64,000 bases of DNA, taken from NCBI GenBank assembly GCA_035508435.1, contig DATJNA010000084.1:1-64000 (forward strand), written 5' to 3'. The stretch's first letter is position 1, and each line of letters starts with the position of its first letter. The translations under genes and the position numbers were made by a program. The notes under the pieces are model-generated. The model did no database searches, was not told the DNA's origin, and saw only the letters and a program-made list of their open reading frames with translations. This document shows, piece after piece, positions 8,383-16,969 of this stretch. Source of the DNA: JASHVB01 sp035508435. GTDB taxonomy: Bacteria; Pseudomonadota; Alphaproteobacteria; Acetobacterales; Acetobacteraceae.

Positions 8383-9862
8383 GAGGCAGTTTCTCCACCA
8401 TGGCATGAGTTTCCGACGCCCAGAGATGCAGCGCGGCATAGGCCCGCCATGGCCGCCAGCGCTCGGCATGCGCGAGCAAGGCGGCAGGCGTCGGCCGCAG
8501 CCCGCGACGATCGGCCATGGCGCGCAGCAGGCCGATATCGGCGGCCGGGAATGCGTCTGGCTCGCGCAGCTCGCGCATGGCGATGTATTGCGCCGTCCAC
8601 TCGCCGATGCCGGCCAGCGCGCGCAACTGGCCGATCGCGTCCTCCAGGCTGCGGCGCGGGCCGAACAACAGCGGGTCGGCGACGACGGAGGAGGCCAGCG
8701 CAGACAAGGCGTCGCGACGGGTCTTCGGCATGCCGATCGCGGCAAGGTCGGTGGCTGCCAGCGCCTGCGGCGTCGGAAAGACGTGGGTCAGACCGGGATG
8801 TGAGGCCGGCGGCGGCAGCGCCTCGCCATAACAGGCGACGATTTTGCCGGCGAGCAATGTCGCGGCGGAGACCGTGATCTGCTGCCCCAGGATCGCCCGC
8901 ACGGCGAGCTCGAACCCGTCCCAGGCGCCGGGCACGCGCAGCCCGGGCCGTGCGGCCACCAGCGGCGCCAGCACCGGGTCGGTGCCGAGATGCGCGCCGA
9001 TCGCCACCGGGTCCGCCGCCAGATCGAACACGCGGCGGACGCGCGCGATGATCGCCGGCAGGTGCCGCACCTCCGGGAACCCGACGAAGACCTTCAGACA
9101 GTCGCCGGCGGCGCGTTCCACCGTGATCGTGCCGCGGGCGGCGCCGATGGCGATGGTGCGCGCGTAGCGCTCCGCGGTGACGACCTCGACGCCCGGAATG
9201 GCGCGTGCCCGCAGGAACGCCAGGATGGCGTCCCAGTCATACGGCGGCCGGTAGCCGAGCCTGACGGTGACGGCGGCGGGGGTGCCAGCCGGCTGGGCGC
9301 CATCACCGGCGCGTCGCAGCGCGGTCGGCGGACGCCGGAAAAGCTGTCGGAACGTCTCGTTGAAGCGCCGCAGGCTGCCGAAGCCGGCCGCCGCCGCGAC
9401 ATCGGTCATCGGCAGCGCGGTGTCCTGGATGAGCTGCTTGGCCAGCAGGATCCGCCGGGTCTGGGCAATGCTGACCGGTGAGGCGCCGAGATGCTGGCAG
9501 AACAAGCGGCGAAGCTGGCGTTCGCCCATGCCGAGCCGGTCCGCGAGATGCGCTACGCCGGCCTGGTCCAGCGCCCCCGCCTCGATCAGCGCGAGCGCGC
9601 GCGAGACGGTGTTGGAGCTGCCGCGCCAGAAGGCCAGCTCCGGCGAGATTTCCGGGCGGCAGCGCAGGCAGGGGCGGAAGCCCGCCTCCTGTGCCGCGGC
9701 CGCGGTGGGGAAGAAGCGGACGTTGCGGCGCCTCGGTGTGGGCGCCGGGCAGAACGGCCGGCAGTAGATGCCGGTGGTGGTGACGCCGACGAACAGTCGG
9801 CCGTCGAAGCGACGGTCGCGGGTCTCGATGGCGCGGTAACAGGCGTTGTCGTCCATGTCCAT
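8363..9862 (-). CDS. AdaA-AlkA fusion: alkylation sensor and 3-methyladenine DNA glycosylase
   Basis: 499 residues, three domains. Residues 5-75 are the Ada zinc-binding domain with Cys34, Cys38, Cys65 and Cys68 (YCRPFC and CLRC); Cys34 would accept the methyl group from a phosphotriester. Residues 85-180 are an AraC-type helix-turn-helix region ending in FGSLRRFNETF. Residues 200-495 are an AlkA-type glycosylase with the helix-hairpin-helix LAGIGEWTAQYIAM and the catalytic Asp in FPAADIGLL. The protein should both sense methylation damage and excise alkylated purines. The ATG at 9862 gives MDMDDNACYRAIETRD, a standard Ada start; a second ATG lies at 9856, and no clear ribosome site separates them. 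Ogt follows with overlap. Confidence 0.93.
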   Translation of the reverse strand: MDMDDNACYRAIETRDRRFDGRLFVGVTTTGIYCRPFCPAPTPRRRNVRFFPTAAAAQEAGFRPCLRCRPEISPELAFWRGSSNTVSRALALIEAGALDQAGVAHLADRLGMGERQLRRLFCQHLGASPVSIAQTRRILLAKQLIQDTALPMTDVAAAAGFGSLRRFNETFRQLFRRPPTALRRAGDGAQPAGTPAAVTVRLGYRPPYDWDAILAFLRARAIPGVEVVTAERYARTIAIGAARGTITVERAAGDCLKVFVGFPEVRHLPAIIARVRRVFDLAADPVAIGAHLGTDPVLAPLVAARPGLRVPGAWDGFELAVRAILGQQITVSAATLLAGKIVACYGEALPPPASHPGLTHVFPTPQALAATDLAAIGMPKTRRDALSALASSVVADPLLFGPRRSLEDAIGQLRALAGIGEWTAQYIAMRELREPDAFPAADIGLLRAMADRRGLRPTPAALLAHAERWRPWRAYAALHLWASETHAMVEKLPHDRQAA

Positions 9863-10212
9863 GCGCCGAGGATGGCGCAGGGGGAGCGGGTTGTCTCGCG
9901 GTTTTCGGACGTCAACGCAGTGGCCTGGCATGGCGGTCGCCGCCATGAGCGGCCGGCCTCCGCTTCGGCGCGCGTCCCGAACGGGATGGCGCGGGTGGCG
10001 TGCTTCGCTACACGCCATCATCGGTAAATATCATAGTTATACAACTTCAGATAGAATTTCATTGATCATTCGTCTCCCCTAGTGGTAGACAGCTACCTTG
10101 TAAGCCGCGACAGGGGAATACGACAATTTCCCTAAGGAAGCGCGCATGTCGTCATCTGGCGGGCGCAGGGCGTGTCGTGGCGCCAGTGGCCGCCGCGTGT
10201 GGGAAGGAGCCG
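9863..10212. other. 350-base gap with an AT-rich island
   Basis: Between the divergent AdaA-AlkA gene and the small ORF before the Hint gene. Bases about 10018-10085 are strikingly A+T-rich for this genome (for example AAATATCATAGTTATACAAC), the composition expected of a promoter region serving one or both directions; I cannot fix a -35/-10 pair with confidence. The rest is ordinary GC-rich sequence without a convincing gene. A transcribed small RNA cannot be excluded from sequence. Confidence 0.5.
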
Positions 10213-10392
10213 ATGCAGCGACCGACCGGAACGTCATGGCGCTGCGACAGCCACATTGTTCGTGCCCCGGGCGTCACCGGCGCTGACCCCCAAGCAGTGG
10301 TGCGCGCCAGCGGCGTTGCCGTCGCAACGCTGCGGCGCACCCGGCGGCACCCACGCATTCCCGTGAACCAACAGGCGGAGGCCAGCCCATGA
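10213..10392 (+). CDS. Small ORF translationally coupled to the Hint-domain gene
   Basis: 59 codons starting ATG at 10213 with AAGGAG four bases upstream and ending in TGA at 10390-10392, overlapping the ATG of the Hint gene as ATGA. The product (MQRPTGTSWRCDSHIVRAPG, then a basic stretch LRRTRRHPRIPV) matches no family I know and has one cysteine and a cluster of Arg. The good ribosome site and the 4-base overlap argue for real translation, either as a small protein or as a leader that controls translation of the downstream gene. Chance occurrence of an open frame in GC-rich DNA is the alternative. Confidence 0.4.
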   Translation: MQRPTGTSWRCDSHIVRAPGVTGADPQAVVRASGVAVATLRRTRRHPRIPVNQQAEASP

Positions 10393-12122
10393 CCAGCTAC
10401 ACATGGATCGCCAGTACCCCCAGCGGCGATTGGAGCACGGCAAGCGACTGGACCCCGGGCGGCGGGCCTCCCGGGGGCAGTACCTCTGGCGTCGATGACG
10501 CCTTCCTGGGCGCCGGCAGCGCGAGCTACACCGTGACCGTGGGGGGGCCGGATATCTTCGATATCGACAGCCTCAACATCGCCGGTGGCGGGCTTGGCGA
10601 CATCACCAGCCTGAGCATCAGCGGCGCGCTCTTTACCAACAGTGTGGCGTATTCCGGTCCGGGCGGCGACGCCGCGATCACCGTCGATGCGGGGGGTCAG
10701 TTGCTTATACGCAGCGACCTGTCTGCCGCCAATCCCGAGACAATCGTGCTGGCCGGCGGCGAGGTCGAGCTTGGCAGCGCGATCTTCGACGGCATCGACC
10801 TTGGACGATCCAATATTACCTTTACGTTCGCCGGCAGCGGCGGGTTGTTCGAAATCAATTCATCACATTTCCGCGTTGGCGAGGTCGCGAGCCAAACGCT
10901 CACCAACGTGCAAGCCGGCGACGCCATCCAATTCGACGACGCCGATTTCACCGGCGACACCTACACCTATAGCGGCACCACGCTGACGGTGATGGACGGC
11001 AGCACAACCGTCCTGACCATGGACAATCTCTCGGCGCTCCCCGGCACCACCTTCTCGTTCAATGGCCAGTTCATCGACGTGGCCTGCTTCGCCGCCGGCA
11101 CCCGCATCCTCACCGCGCAGGGCGAGAAGAATGTCGAATCCTTGCGGCCGGGCGACATGGTCTGCCGGCTGGCGGAGGGAGGGTTACAAGCCGAGCCGGT
11201 GCGATGGATCGGCCGGCGGCGGATCGATCTGAGGTTGCATCCGCGACCGGAGACGGTGGCGCCGATCCTGATCATGCGCGACGCCTTCGCTGACGGCACG
11301 CCGCACAGCGACCTGACGGTCTCGCCCGACCATGCGATCTTCGTCGATGGCAAGCTGGTCTGCGCCCGGCAGTTGGTCAACCACACCACCATTTGCCAGC
11401 AGACGGCTGCCGCGTCGGTCGAGTATTTCCATGTCGAGCTGATCTCGCATGGCATCCTGCTGGCCAACGGTCTGGCTGCCGAGAGCTATCTGGACACCGG
11501 CAATCGCGGCTTCTTCGGCAACGCCGGCGAGCCGCTGGTCTTGCATCCGGACCTGACGGGCGGCGAGGCCTATCCGCGCCGCGAAGCCGCATCCTGCGCG
11601 CCCTTCGTCTGGGATGCGGCGAGCGTGCAGCCGATTTGGCAACGCCTCGCGCAGCGGGCCGCCGCGCTTGACCGCCCTCCGCCGTCGCCCGCTACCACGC
11701 GTGACCCGCAGCTTCATATCGTCGCCGACGGCCGCCGCCTGCGCCCGTTGTCGTGCGCCAATGGCGAGTACGTGTTCGTGCTGCCGCCGGGAACAGTCGC
11801 GGTGCGCCTCGAGTCGCGTGCCGATACGCCCAGCGCGGTCAGGCCATGGCTCGAGGACCGCAGGCGGCTCGGTGTCTATGTCGCGCGAATCGTCCTGCGC
11901 AATGCCCTGGACTTCGAAGAGGTGCCGCTTGACCATCCGAGCCTCTCGACCGGGTGGTGGGCAGTGGAACCTGCCGGCGGCGAGGCACTGCGCCGATGGA
12001 CCAACGGCAGCGCGGTGCTGCCGCTGCCGGCGCTGCCGCGGCCCGTGGTGCTGCAGATCCAGCTCTGCGGCAACGACATGACCTATCTTGCCGATGCGGT
12101 GCTGCATCGTCAGGTTGCCTGA
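10389..12122 (+). CDS. Hint-domain (hedgehog/intein) protein with repetitive N-terminal domain
   Basis: 577 residues. Residues 1-230 are Gly/Thr/Ser/Asp-rich, strand-forming sequence typical of secreted beta-solenoid proteins (opening TSYTWIASTPSGDWSTASDW). From Cys233 (CFAAGTRILTAQGEKNVE) a Hint_2-type domain runs to about residue 375, with GDMV and SPDHAIFVDGKLV motifs and HGILLANGLAAESYLDTGNR at the end. Hint domains perform N-S acyl shifts at the first Cys, leading to cleavage or ester formation. The remaining C-terminal part (to 577) is a further beta-rich domain. There is no classical signal peptide, which fits type I or other one-step export. Such proteins are multiplied in Acetobacteraceae and Rhodobacterales; their role is unproven. 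It overlaps the preceding small ORF by ATGA. Confidence 0.85.
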   Translation: MTSYTWIASTPSGDWSTASDWTPGGGPPGGSTSGVDDAFLGAGSASYTVTVGGPDIFDIDSLNIAGGGLGDITSLSISGALFTNSVAYSGPGGDAAITVDAGGQLLIRSDLSAANPETIVLAGGEVELGSAIFDGIDLGRSNITFTFAGSGGLFEINSSHFRVGEVASQTLTNVQAGDAIQFDDADFTGDTYTYSGTTLTVMDGSTTVLTMDNLSALPGTTFSFNGQFIDVACFAAGTRILTAQGEKNVESLRPGDMVCRLAEGGLQAEPVRWIGRRRIDLRLHPRPETVAPILIMRDAFADGTPHSDLTVSPDHAIFVDGKLVCARQLVNHTTICQQTAAASVEYFHVELISHGILLANGLAAESYLDTGNRGFFGNAGEPLVLHPDLTGGEAYPRREAASCAPFVWDAASVQPIWQRLAQRAAALDRPPPSPATTRDPQLHIVADGRRLRPLSCANGEYVFVLPPGTVAVRLESRADTPSAVRPWLEDRRRLGVYVARIVLRNALDFEEVPLDHPSLSTGWWAVEPAGGEALRRWTNGSAVLPLPALPRPVVLQIQLCGNDMTYLADAVLHRQVA

Positions 12123-12355
12123 CGGCTGCCAGCCTCCGTCTCGGAGCCACGCGAGAGGCTGGGTTCGGCTACCGCATGGCCGGTGTAGCCGACGCGGACA
12201 ACCGCCATGCGGCTGTAGGTCCCGGGCACGACACGGCCGCCGCTCGGTTGCGGGCGCGGATCGTTGCGATCGCATGGACCTCGGCCGGGAGAGCGGCATG
12301 CGCGCCGCTCTCACCATAGTCGGGCTCCTGGCCATCTTTGCGGTTCGATCGGAGC

Positions 12356-12523
12356 GCGATCGTTACGCTCATGCGCAGTGCGATCGTTGCGCCCACGCGT
12401 AGCGCGATCGTTTCGCCCATGCGCAGTGCGATCGTTACGCCCATGCGCAGTACGATCGTTACGTCCATGCGGAGCGCGATCGTTACGCCCATGCGCAGTG
12501 CGATCGTTGCGTCCTTGCGTGGA
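12356..12523. repeat. 24-bp tandem repeat, seven copies
   Basis: Seven adjacent units (starting 12356, 12380, 12404, 12428, 12452, 12476, 12500), each with the core GCGATCGTT, or ACGATCGTT in one copy, followed by ACG/GCG and an ATGCGCAG-like end; the CGATCG centre is palindromic. A diverged fragment precedes it near 12342. The unit is eight codons long, so reading frames stay open on both strands and would give octapeptide repeats (for example IVTPMRSA), but no frame has a plausible start or family. The surrounding gap, 12123-12712, otherwise holds nothing I can support. Confidence 0.85.
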
Positions 12524-12712
12524 CGGCCGGCACGATCCCGGCCATGGCGGTGATTACCCTGCAAGGATCGCAGACCGTCGTCCGCATCGGCCCTGAGGGC
12601 CCGGCGCCTGGAAGGGTGCCTCGGCAGGGGGGATTGCCTCGGCGCCACAGCCATCGCAATGAGCAATTGCCGCGCCGGAGACAGCGGCACCCTCCCTCCG
12701 GACCGACGCTTC

Positions 12713-13309
12713 ATGGCCCCCCTCGCCTATCTGCTACCCGGTTACTTGCTCGGATCGATCCCGTTCGGCCTGCTGCTGACACGCGCGGCGGGGCTGGGCG
12801 ACATTCGCGCCATCGGCTCCGGCAACATCGGCGCCACCAACGTGCTGCGCACCGGCAACAAGGCGCTGGCCGCCGCGACGCTGCTGCTGGATCTCGGCAA
12901 GGGCGCCGCCGCCGTGCTGCTTGCCCGCTGGCTCGCGGGACCGGAGGCGGCGCTATGGGGCGGCCTCGGCGCGGTGCTGGGCCACCTGTTCCCGGTCTGG
13001 CTGCGCTTCAAGGGCGGCAAGGGCGTGGCCACCGGCTACGGCGTGCTGATCTCCGCCGCCTGGCCGGTGGGGCTGGCGGCCGGCGCGATCTGGTTGCTCG
13101 CGGCGGCACTGCTGCGCCGGTCGTCGCTGGCGGCGCTGATCTCCTTCGCCGCGGCGCCGTTCCTGGCCTGGGGACTGGCGGACGCCGGCATGATCTGGCT
13201 GGCGGCGGCCATTGCCGTGCTGATCTACACCCGCCACCACAGCAACATCCGCCGATTGCTTGCGGGCACCGAGCCACGGATCGGGGAGCATAGTCCGGGG
13301 AAGGCCTAA
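12713..13309 (+). CDS. plsY: Glycerol-3-phosphate acyltransferase (acyl-phosphate dependent)
   Basis: 198 residues, five or more membrane helices. It transfers the acyl group from acyl-phosphate (made by PlsX) to glycerol-3-phosphate, giving lysophosphatidic acid in the inner membrane. The three conserved cytosolic blocks are present: GSIPFGLLL near residue 15, GSGNIGATNVLRTGN near 35, and GHLFPVWLRFKGGKGVAT near 90-105, plus RHHSNIRRLLAGTE near the end. An upstream in-frame start at 12659 would add 18 hydrophilic residues; the ATG at 12713 gives the family length. In many alphaproteobacteria plsY is followed directly by dprA and topA; here a MITE starts right after the stop codon and dprA lies 5.7 kb away. 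Confidence 0.95.
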   Translation: MAPLAYLLPGYLLGSIPFGLLLTRAAGLGDIRAIGSGNIGATNVLRTGNKALAAATLLLDLGKGAAAVLLARWLAGPEAALWGGLGAVLGHLFPVWLRFKGGKGVATGYGVLISAAWPVGLAAGAIWLLAAALLRRSSLAALISFAAAPFLAWGLADAGMIWLAAAIAVLIYTRHHSNIRRLLAGTEPRIGEHSPGKA

Positions 13310-13457
13310 CAGGCTGCTGAAACACGTTTGTCACCGGCTAACGACGAACGAATGATTCGCTACGCCATCATGTCTCGCAACAAAATTGCGAACATCAACC
13401 CGCATCGATTCCATTCCGACTTTCGTTCCTCGCTCGCTGGAGTTTTTCAGCAGCCTG
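13310..13457. mobile_element. 148-bp MITE-like element with IS5-type ends and CTAA target duplication
   Basis: The element begins CAGGCTGCTGAAA and ends TTTCAGCAGCCTG, a perfect 13-bp terminal inverted repeat (15 of 17 when extended inward). It is flanked on both sides by CTAA (13306-13309 and 13458-13461), matching the YTAR 4-bp duplication of the IS5 subgroup. No transposase fits in 148 bases, so it is a non-autonomous derivative that would depend on an IS elsewhere in the genome. The left duplication contains the last base of the penultimate plsY codon plus its TAA stop, so insertion left plsY intact. Confidence 0.75.
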
Positions 13458-13544
13458 CTAAGCAGAGATGCGCAACCTGTCCCCCACACGAGACCAGCGC
13501 GAACCGCAGCAGTGGAGGTGGAAACGCCCCGGCATGTCGCCAGC

Positions 13545-14255
13545 CTAGTTTTGGTACTCCTGCATGATCCGCTCATAGCTGCCATTCGCCTTGATCGCCG
13601 CCAGCGCCGCCTCCCATTGCTTCGCCGCGGCATCGTCCAACGATTTTGAGCCGGCGAGATACATCATGTTCTCACTCACCAGGCCGAGCTCCTTGACCGC
13701 CGCGAAGTTGCTGCCCGCCGCCCGCAGCGAGGCCCGCGCCGCAAGCTCGCCGGTCAACCAGCAACCGATGCGGCCGGCGAGCAACTTTTTGGCATCCAGG
13801 CCTTCATCGCTGACCGGTTCGATATGTTCGAATCCATGCGCGTGCGCCGCGGCCTCGCCCGGCCCACCAATCTGCATGCCTACCACCTGATTGCGGCAGT
13901 CATCGATCGTCTTGAGCGGACTGTCAGCCTTGGCAACCACGACGAAGCGGTCCGGCGCCAGCGGGATGATCCAGCGGAAATTCGCTTCCCGGTCCGGGAT
14001 GCGGCCGAGCGGGACGATCAGGACGTCCGCGGCGTCCATGACCGCTTTCTGCGCGCGGGCGCGCGGCAGGACCTGAATGCTGATCTCGTCGTGCGCCGCC
14101 TGTGCCATGGCCTGCACCAATTCGATCCCCAGCCCGGCCGGCTTGCCATCGCTTTCCATCGCCCAGGGCGGCAGGTCGGGACTGACCACGCGGAACCTGG
14201 CGGCATGCGCCGGCACCGCGGCCAGCAACGCCAGCACGAGGCAGAGTCGCTTCAT
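13545..14255 (-). CDS. Periplasmic solute-binding protein (SBP family 3)
   Basis: 236 residues with an N-terminal signal peptide (MKRLCLVLALLAAVPAHA, cleavage after AHA) and a two-lobed type II periplasmic binding fold: FRVVSPDLPPWAMESDGK opens lobe 1, and GLGIELVQAMAQAA is the usual first helix. Closest in character to polar amino acid binding proteins, but no ABC permease or ATPase is adjacent. Instead the gene follows, on the same strand, an MCP receptor gene (146 bases apart), so it may present a ligand to that receptor. The ATG at 14255 is preceded by AAGGAG. The ligand cannot be predicted. Confidence 0.85.
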   Translation of the reverse strand: MKRLCLVLALLAAVPAHAARFRVVSPDLPPWAMESDGKPAGLGIELVQAMAQAAHDEISIQVLPRARAQKAVMDAADVLIVPLGRIPDREANFRWIIPLAPDRFVVVAKADSPLKTIDDCRNQVVGMQIGGPGEAAAHAHGFEHIEPVSDEGLDAKKLLAGRIGCWLTGELAARASLRAAGSNFAAVKELGLVSENMMYLAGSKSLDDAAAKQWEAALAAIKANGSYERIMQEYQN

Positions 14256-14400
14256 TGTCGTGATGCTCCTTCCGATGAGACCGATGCTTGCAAGTTTTGG
14301 AACGCGCGTGCCGCCCGTGCGCGGCACGTCTGCCCGGGCCGGTGGACACACGTCGCAATGCCAGCCACGGCGAATCGCGGTCGGCCGGAACCCCGCACCG

Positions 14401-16278
14401 TCATGCGGCCAGCCGTTCCGCGAGCGATGACCAGTGACGCTTGAGCGTTTCGGTGCCCCGCTCGTCCAGCCGGAACATCAGATGCAGGGCGTCGCCTTCG
14501 CCGGCTCGCACTGTCACCGGGAACGCTGCACCGAACCCTTCGATGGCCAGCGTGCCAATCGTGTCGACGGCCAGCGCCGGAGCACCACGCAAATTGGCGC
14601 CGCCTTCGGACAGATCGACCACTCGCGCCGAGTGCGTCACACCCGCGACCGTCAACTGACACGGCAGGTCGACCGCAACGCGGCGCCCGCCACGACGATC
14701 GACTTCGCTGGTCGAGGTGCGCACCACACGCACCACCGAATGCCGCAGCGCCTCCATCGCGCTATCGAGATTGCCACTGTTCTCCCGCACTTCGGCGGCA
14801 TGGCGGCCGGTGTCGCTGGCCTCGGCCGAGACTTCGGAGGTACGCGCGGTCACCCGGTTCGCAGCGTTCGCGGTCTCCGTCACGCTGCGCGCGATCTCCC
14901 GCGTCGCGCTGCCCTGTTGCTCCACCGCCGCGGCGATCGATCCGGCGATGCTGTCGATCTCGGTGATGGTTTGCTCGATCCGCGCCACCGCCGCGACCGA
15001 GGCGCCGGTCGCCGTGCGCACCTGGCCGATATGACGGGCAATGTCCTCGGTGGACCGCGCCGTCTGCGTCGCAAGCTGCTTCACCTCCGAGGCCACCACG
15101 GCAAAGCCCTTGCCGGCATCACCCGCCCGCGCCGCCTCGATCGTGGCGTTCAGGGCGAGCAAATTGGTGCGCGCGGCGATCTCGCCGATGATGTCGGCGA
15201 CACTGCCGATCCGGTCGACCTCCTGGCTCAGCGCCTCGATCGTCGAGCGGGTTTCCTTGCCGGCGTCCACCGCATGGCCGACCACCGCGCGCGACTGGCT
15301 CGCCTGGTTGCCGATCTCGCTGATCGAGGCGGCCAATTGCTCCGCCGCGCTGGCCACCGTCTGCACGTTGGCCAGCGCCTGTCCTGCCGCGGCCGAGGCG
15401 TCGGCGGCCAGAGTCTCGGTGCGACCGGCGGACGCACTCATCGCATCGGCGATCCGCGTCATCGCCTGGGTGCGCTGGCGGATTTGCTCCAGCGCATTGC
15501 CGGTTTCGCTTTCGATCGTCTCGGCCATGCCGACCAGGGCCGCACGCTTCTCGGCCTCGGCTTGCTCGCGCGCCTTCGCCTGCTGTGCCGCAAGCTCGCC
15601 GCGCTTCACCATGTGATCGCGAAACACCTCGACGGCACGGGCAATCGCGCCAATCTCATCGTTCCGTTGCAACGCCGGTACCTGCAATGACGTGTCGCCG
15701 CCGGCCAGCCGCGTCATCGCGGCACTCATCCGGCTGAGCGGGACGGTGATCAGCCGCAGCGTCACATAGTTGGTGCCAAGCAGCCCAATGAGGACGACAA
15801 CCGCGTCGAGCAATCCCTCGCGCAGCCGCTCGCGCAGCACCTGTTGCAGGCGCGCCGTGGACAGGCTCAACACCAGCCGGCCAATCACAGACGACTTGCC
15901 ACTGTCGAGATGAATGATATCGGTGGAGCGCTGGATCACGCTTTGCCCCGGCAGCAGCGCACCGCGCGAGGCGAGACGCTTGCCGTCGCTGTCCAGCACC
16001 TCGGCGAACTGGAAGTCCGGGTCGCGCGCCAGCCCCACCATGGCCGCCGCGACCTTGCCCGCATCGAGGTCCCATACCGCCGGCGAGATCGCCTCGGCCT
16101 GAACTTCTCCCAGCAACGCGGCGCGTGTGGTCAGATGCTCCCGCTGGTCCGCCAGGTCACGACGGATGTCGATCGTGGTCATCCCGGCCATGATGCAGGT
16201 GGTGATCACGGCCATGATCATCAGCGTGCGCGTCTTGAGACTGCGCGCACGTGTCGGCCGGGCGGCCGGTGCGGTCAT
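14401..16278 (-). CDS. Methyl-accepting chemotaxis protein with C-terminal PilZ domain
   Basis: 625 residues. A membrane helix at about 18-38, a periplasmic sensor region to about 155, a second membrane helix (VVVLIGLLGTNYVTL), a HAMP domain (about 178-222) and a signalling domain (about 270-510) whose hairpin tip contains the conserved EIAARTNLLALNATIEAARA. Residues 526-625 form a PilZ domain: RRGGRR supplies the RxxxR motif and DLSEGGANL the (D/N)xSxxG motif, so cyclic-di-GMP binding is expected. The receptor would tune CheA activity by an external ligand and by internal c-di-GMP, as described for Tlp1 of Azospirillum. A periplasmic binding protein gene follows on the same strand. No flagellar or che genes are in the window. 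Confidence 0.93.
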   Translation of the reverse strand: MTAPAARPTRARSLKTRTLMIMAVITTCIMAGMTTIDIRRDLADQREHLTTRAALLGEVQAEAISPAVWDLDAGKVAAAMVGLARDPDFQFAEVLDSDGKRLASRGALLPGQSVIQRSTDIIHLDSGKSSVIGRLVLSLSTARLQQVLRERLREGLLDAVVVLIGLLGTNYVTLRLITVPLSRMSAAMTRLAGGDTSLQVPALQRNDEIGAIARAVEVFRDHMVKRGELAAQQAKAREQAEAEKRAALVGMAETIESETGNALEQIRQRTQAMTRIADAMSASAGRTETLAADASAAAGQALANVQTVASAAEQLAASISEIGNQASQSRAVVGHAVDAGKETRSTIEALSQEVDRIGSVADIIGEIAARTNLLALNATIEAARAGDAGKGFAVVASEVKQLATQTARSTEDIARHIGQVRTATGASVAAVARIEQTITEIDSIAGSIAAAVEQQGSATREIARSVTETANAANRVTARTSEVSAEASDTGRHAAEVRENSGNLDSAMEALRHSVVRVVRTSTSEVDRRGGRRVAVDLPCQLTVAGVTHSARVVDLSEGGANLRGAPALAVDTIGTLAIEGFGAAFPVTVRAGEGDALHLMFRLDERGTETLKRHWSSLAERLAA

Positions 16279-16586
16279 GCGGCACCTGTGAATATCCGAA
16301 GCAATGCGTTTAGGACGAAACGGTTACCAAAATCCTAAGGCACGACTGCGGGGCGCGATTGCCAGCGTGCTCGTGCCGTGACAACAACGTTCCGTACCGG
16401 GCCGCCGCCATCCGTACCTGGCCGCCGCCAACTGCAGCGCACACGCTCCGGCGGATGGTCGTCCAACAATGCCGGTGAAAGCAGGACGCATTGCCATCGG
16501 CCGGCGGCCGACCCGCGGCTGCAGGCATCCGCGGCGGCTGGCGCCGCGAGCCCCGCCCCGCTGGCGGCAAGGGTTGGTCAGGCAGG

Positions 16587-16631
16587 CATCCCCGCCGACA
16601 GCATCCCCGCCGACAGCATCCCCGCCGACAG
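16587..16631. repeat. Three perfect 15-bp tandem repeats
   Basis: CATCCCCGCCGACAG occurs three times without change (16587-16601, 16602-16616, 16617-16631). It lies in the 370-base gap 16279-16648 between the MCP start and the next small gene. Nothing else in that gap looks like a gene or a recognisable signal. Identity of the copies suggests recent slippage. Confidence 0.85.
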
Positions 16632-16648
16632 GCACGCCGGCATGCGCG

Positions 16649-16969
16649 TCAGCGCCGGGGCACCAGCGTCACCGTGGGAGCGCCCGGGGCCGTGCCTTTC
16701 GCCGCGCCCGCCTTGGCCAGAAAACTCGGCGCCACGTTCCATTGCATGCCGTCATCGGCGATGACCGTCACCGTCTTGCGGTTGTAGCGCGTCAGTATGC
16801 CGGCGAGGCGCTCACGCCCGGGCGGGTGGAACGTCACCCGGTCGCCGATCCGGAACTCCAGCATCCCGACATGGGCGCGCATATCCCTCAGCACGCGCAG
16901 CCGCGCCACGATGCAATGGTTCAGGTCAATCAGCTCCTGCTCGCTCAGCCTGTCGATGTCGATGGTCAT
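16649..16969 (-). CDS. Conserved small protein with KOW/SH3-like core, unknown function
   Basis: 106 residues. Residues 1-35 are a helical segment (LSEQELIDLNHCIVARLRVL); residues 40-85 form a compact beta region, FRIGDRVTFHPPGRERLAG followed by ILTRYNRKTVTVIADDGMQW, which resembles small SH3/KOW-like barrels seen in conserved proteobacterial hypothetical proteins. The tail is Ala/Pro-rich and variable. No catalytic residues are evident. It stands alone between repeats and a promoter-like region. The ATG at 16969 starts the frame; its ribosome site is weak. Confidence 0.65.
   Translation of the reverse strand: MTIDIDRLSEQELIDLNHCIVARLRVLRDMRAHVGMLEFRIGDRVTFHPPGRERLAGILTRYNRKTVTVIADDGMQWNVAPSFLAKAGAAKGTAPGAPTVTLVPRR

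Noticed and set aside
12356..12523. CRISPR array
   Set aside because: Units are contiguous with no unique spacers, and there are no cas genes.
12338..12714. Octapeptide-repeat proteins encoded by the 24-bp repeat on either strand
   Set aside because: Both strands are open only because the unit is a multiple of three; no ribosome site or non-repetitive domain supports translation.
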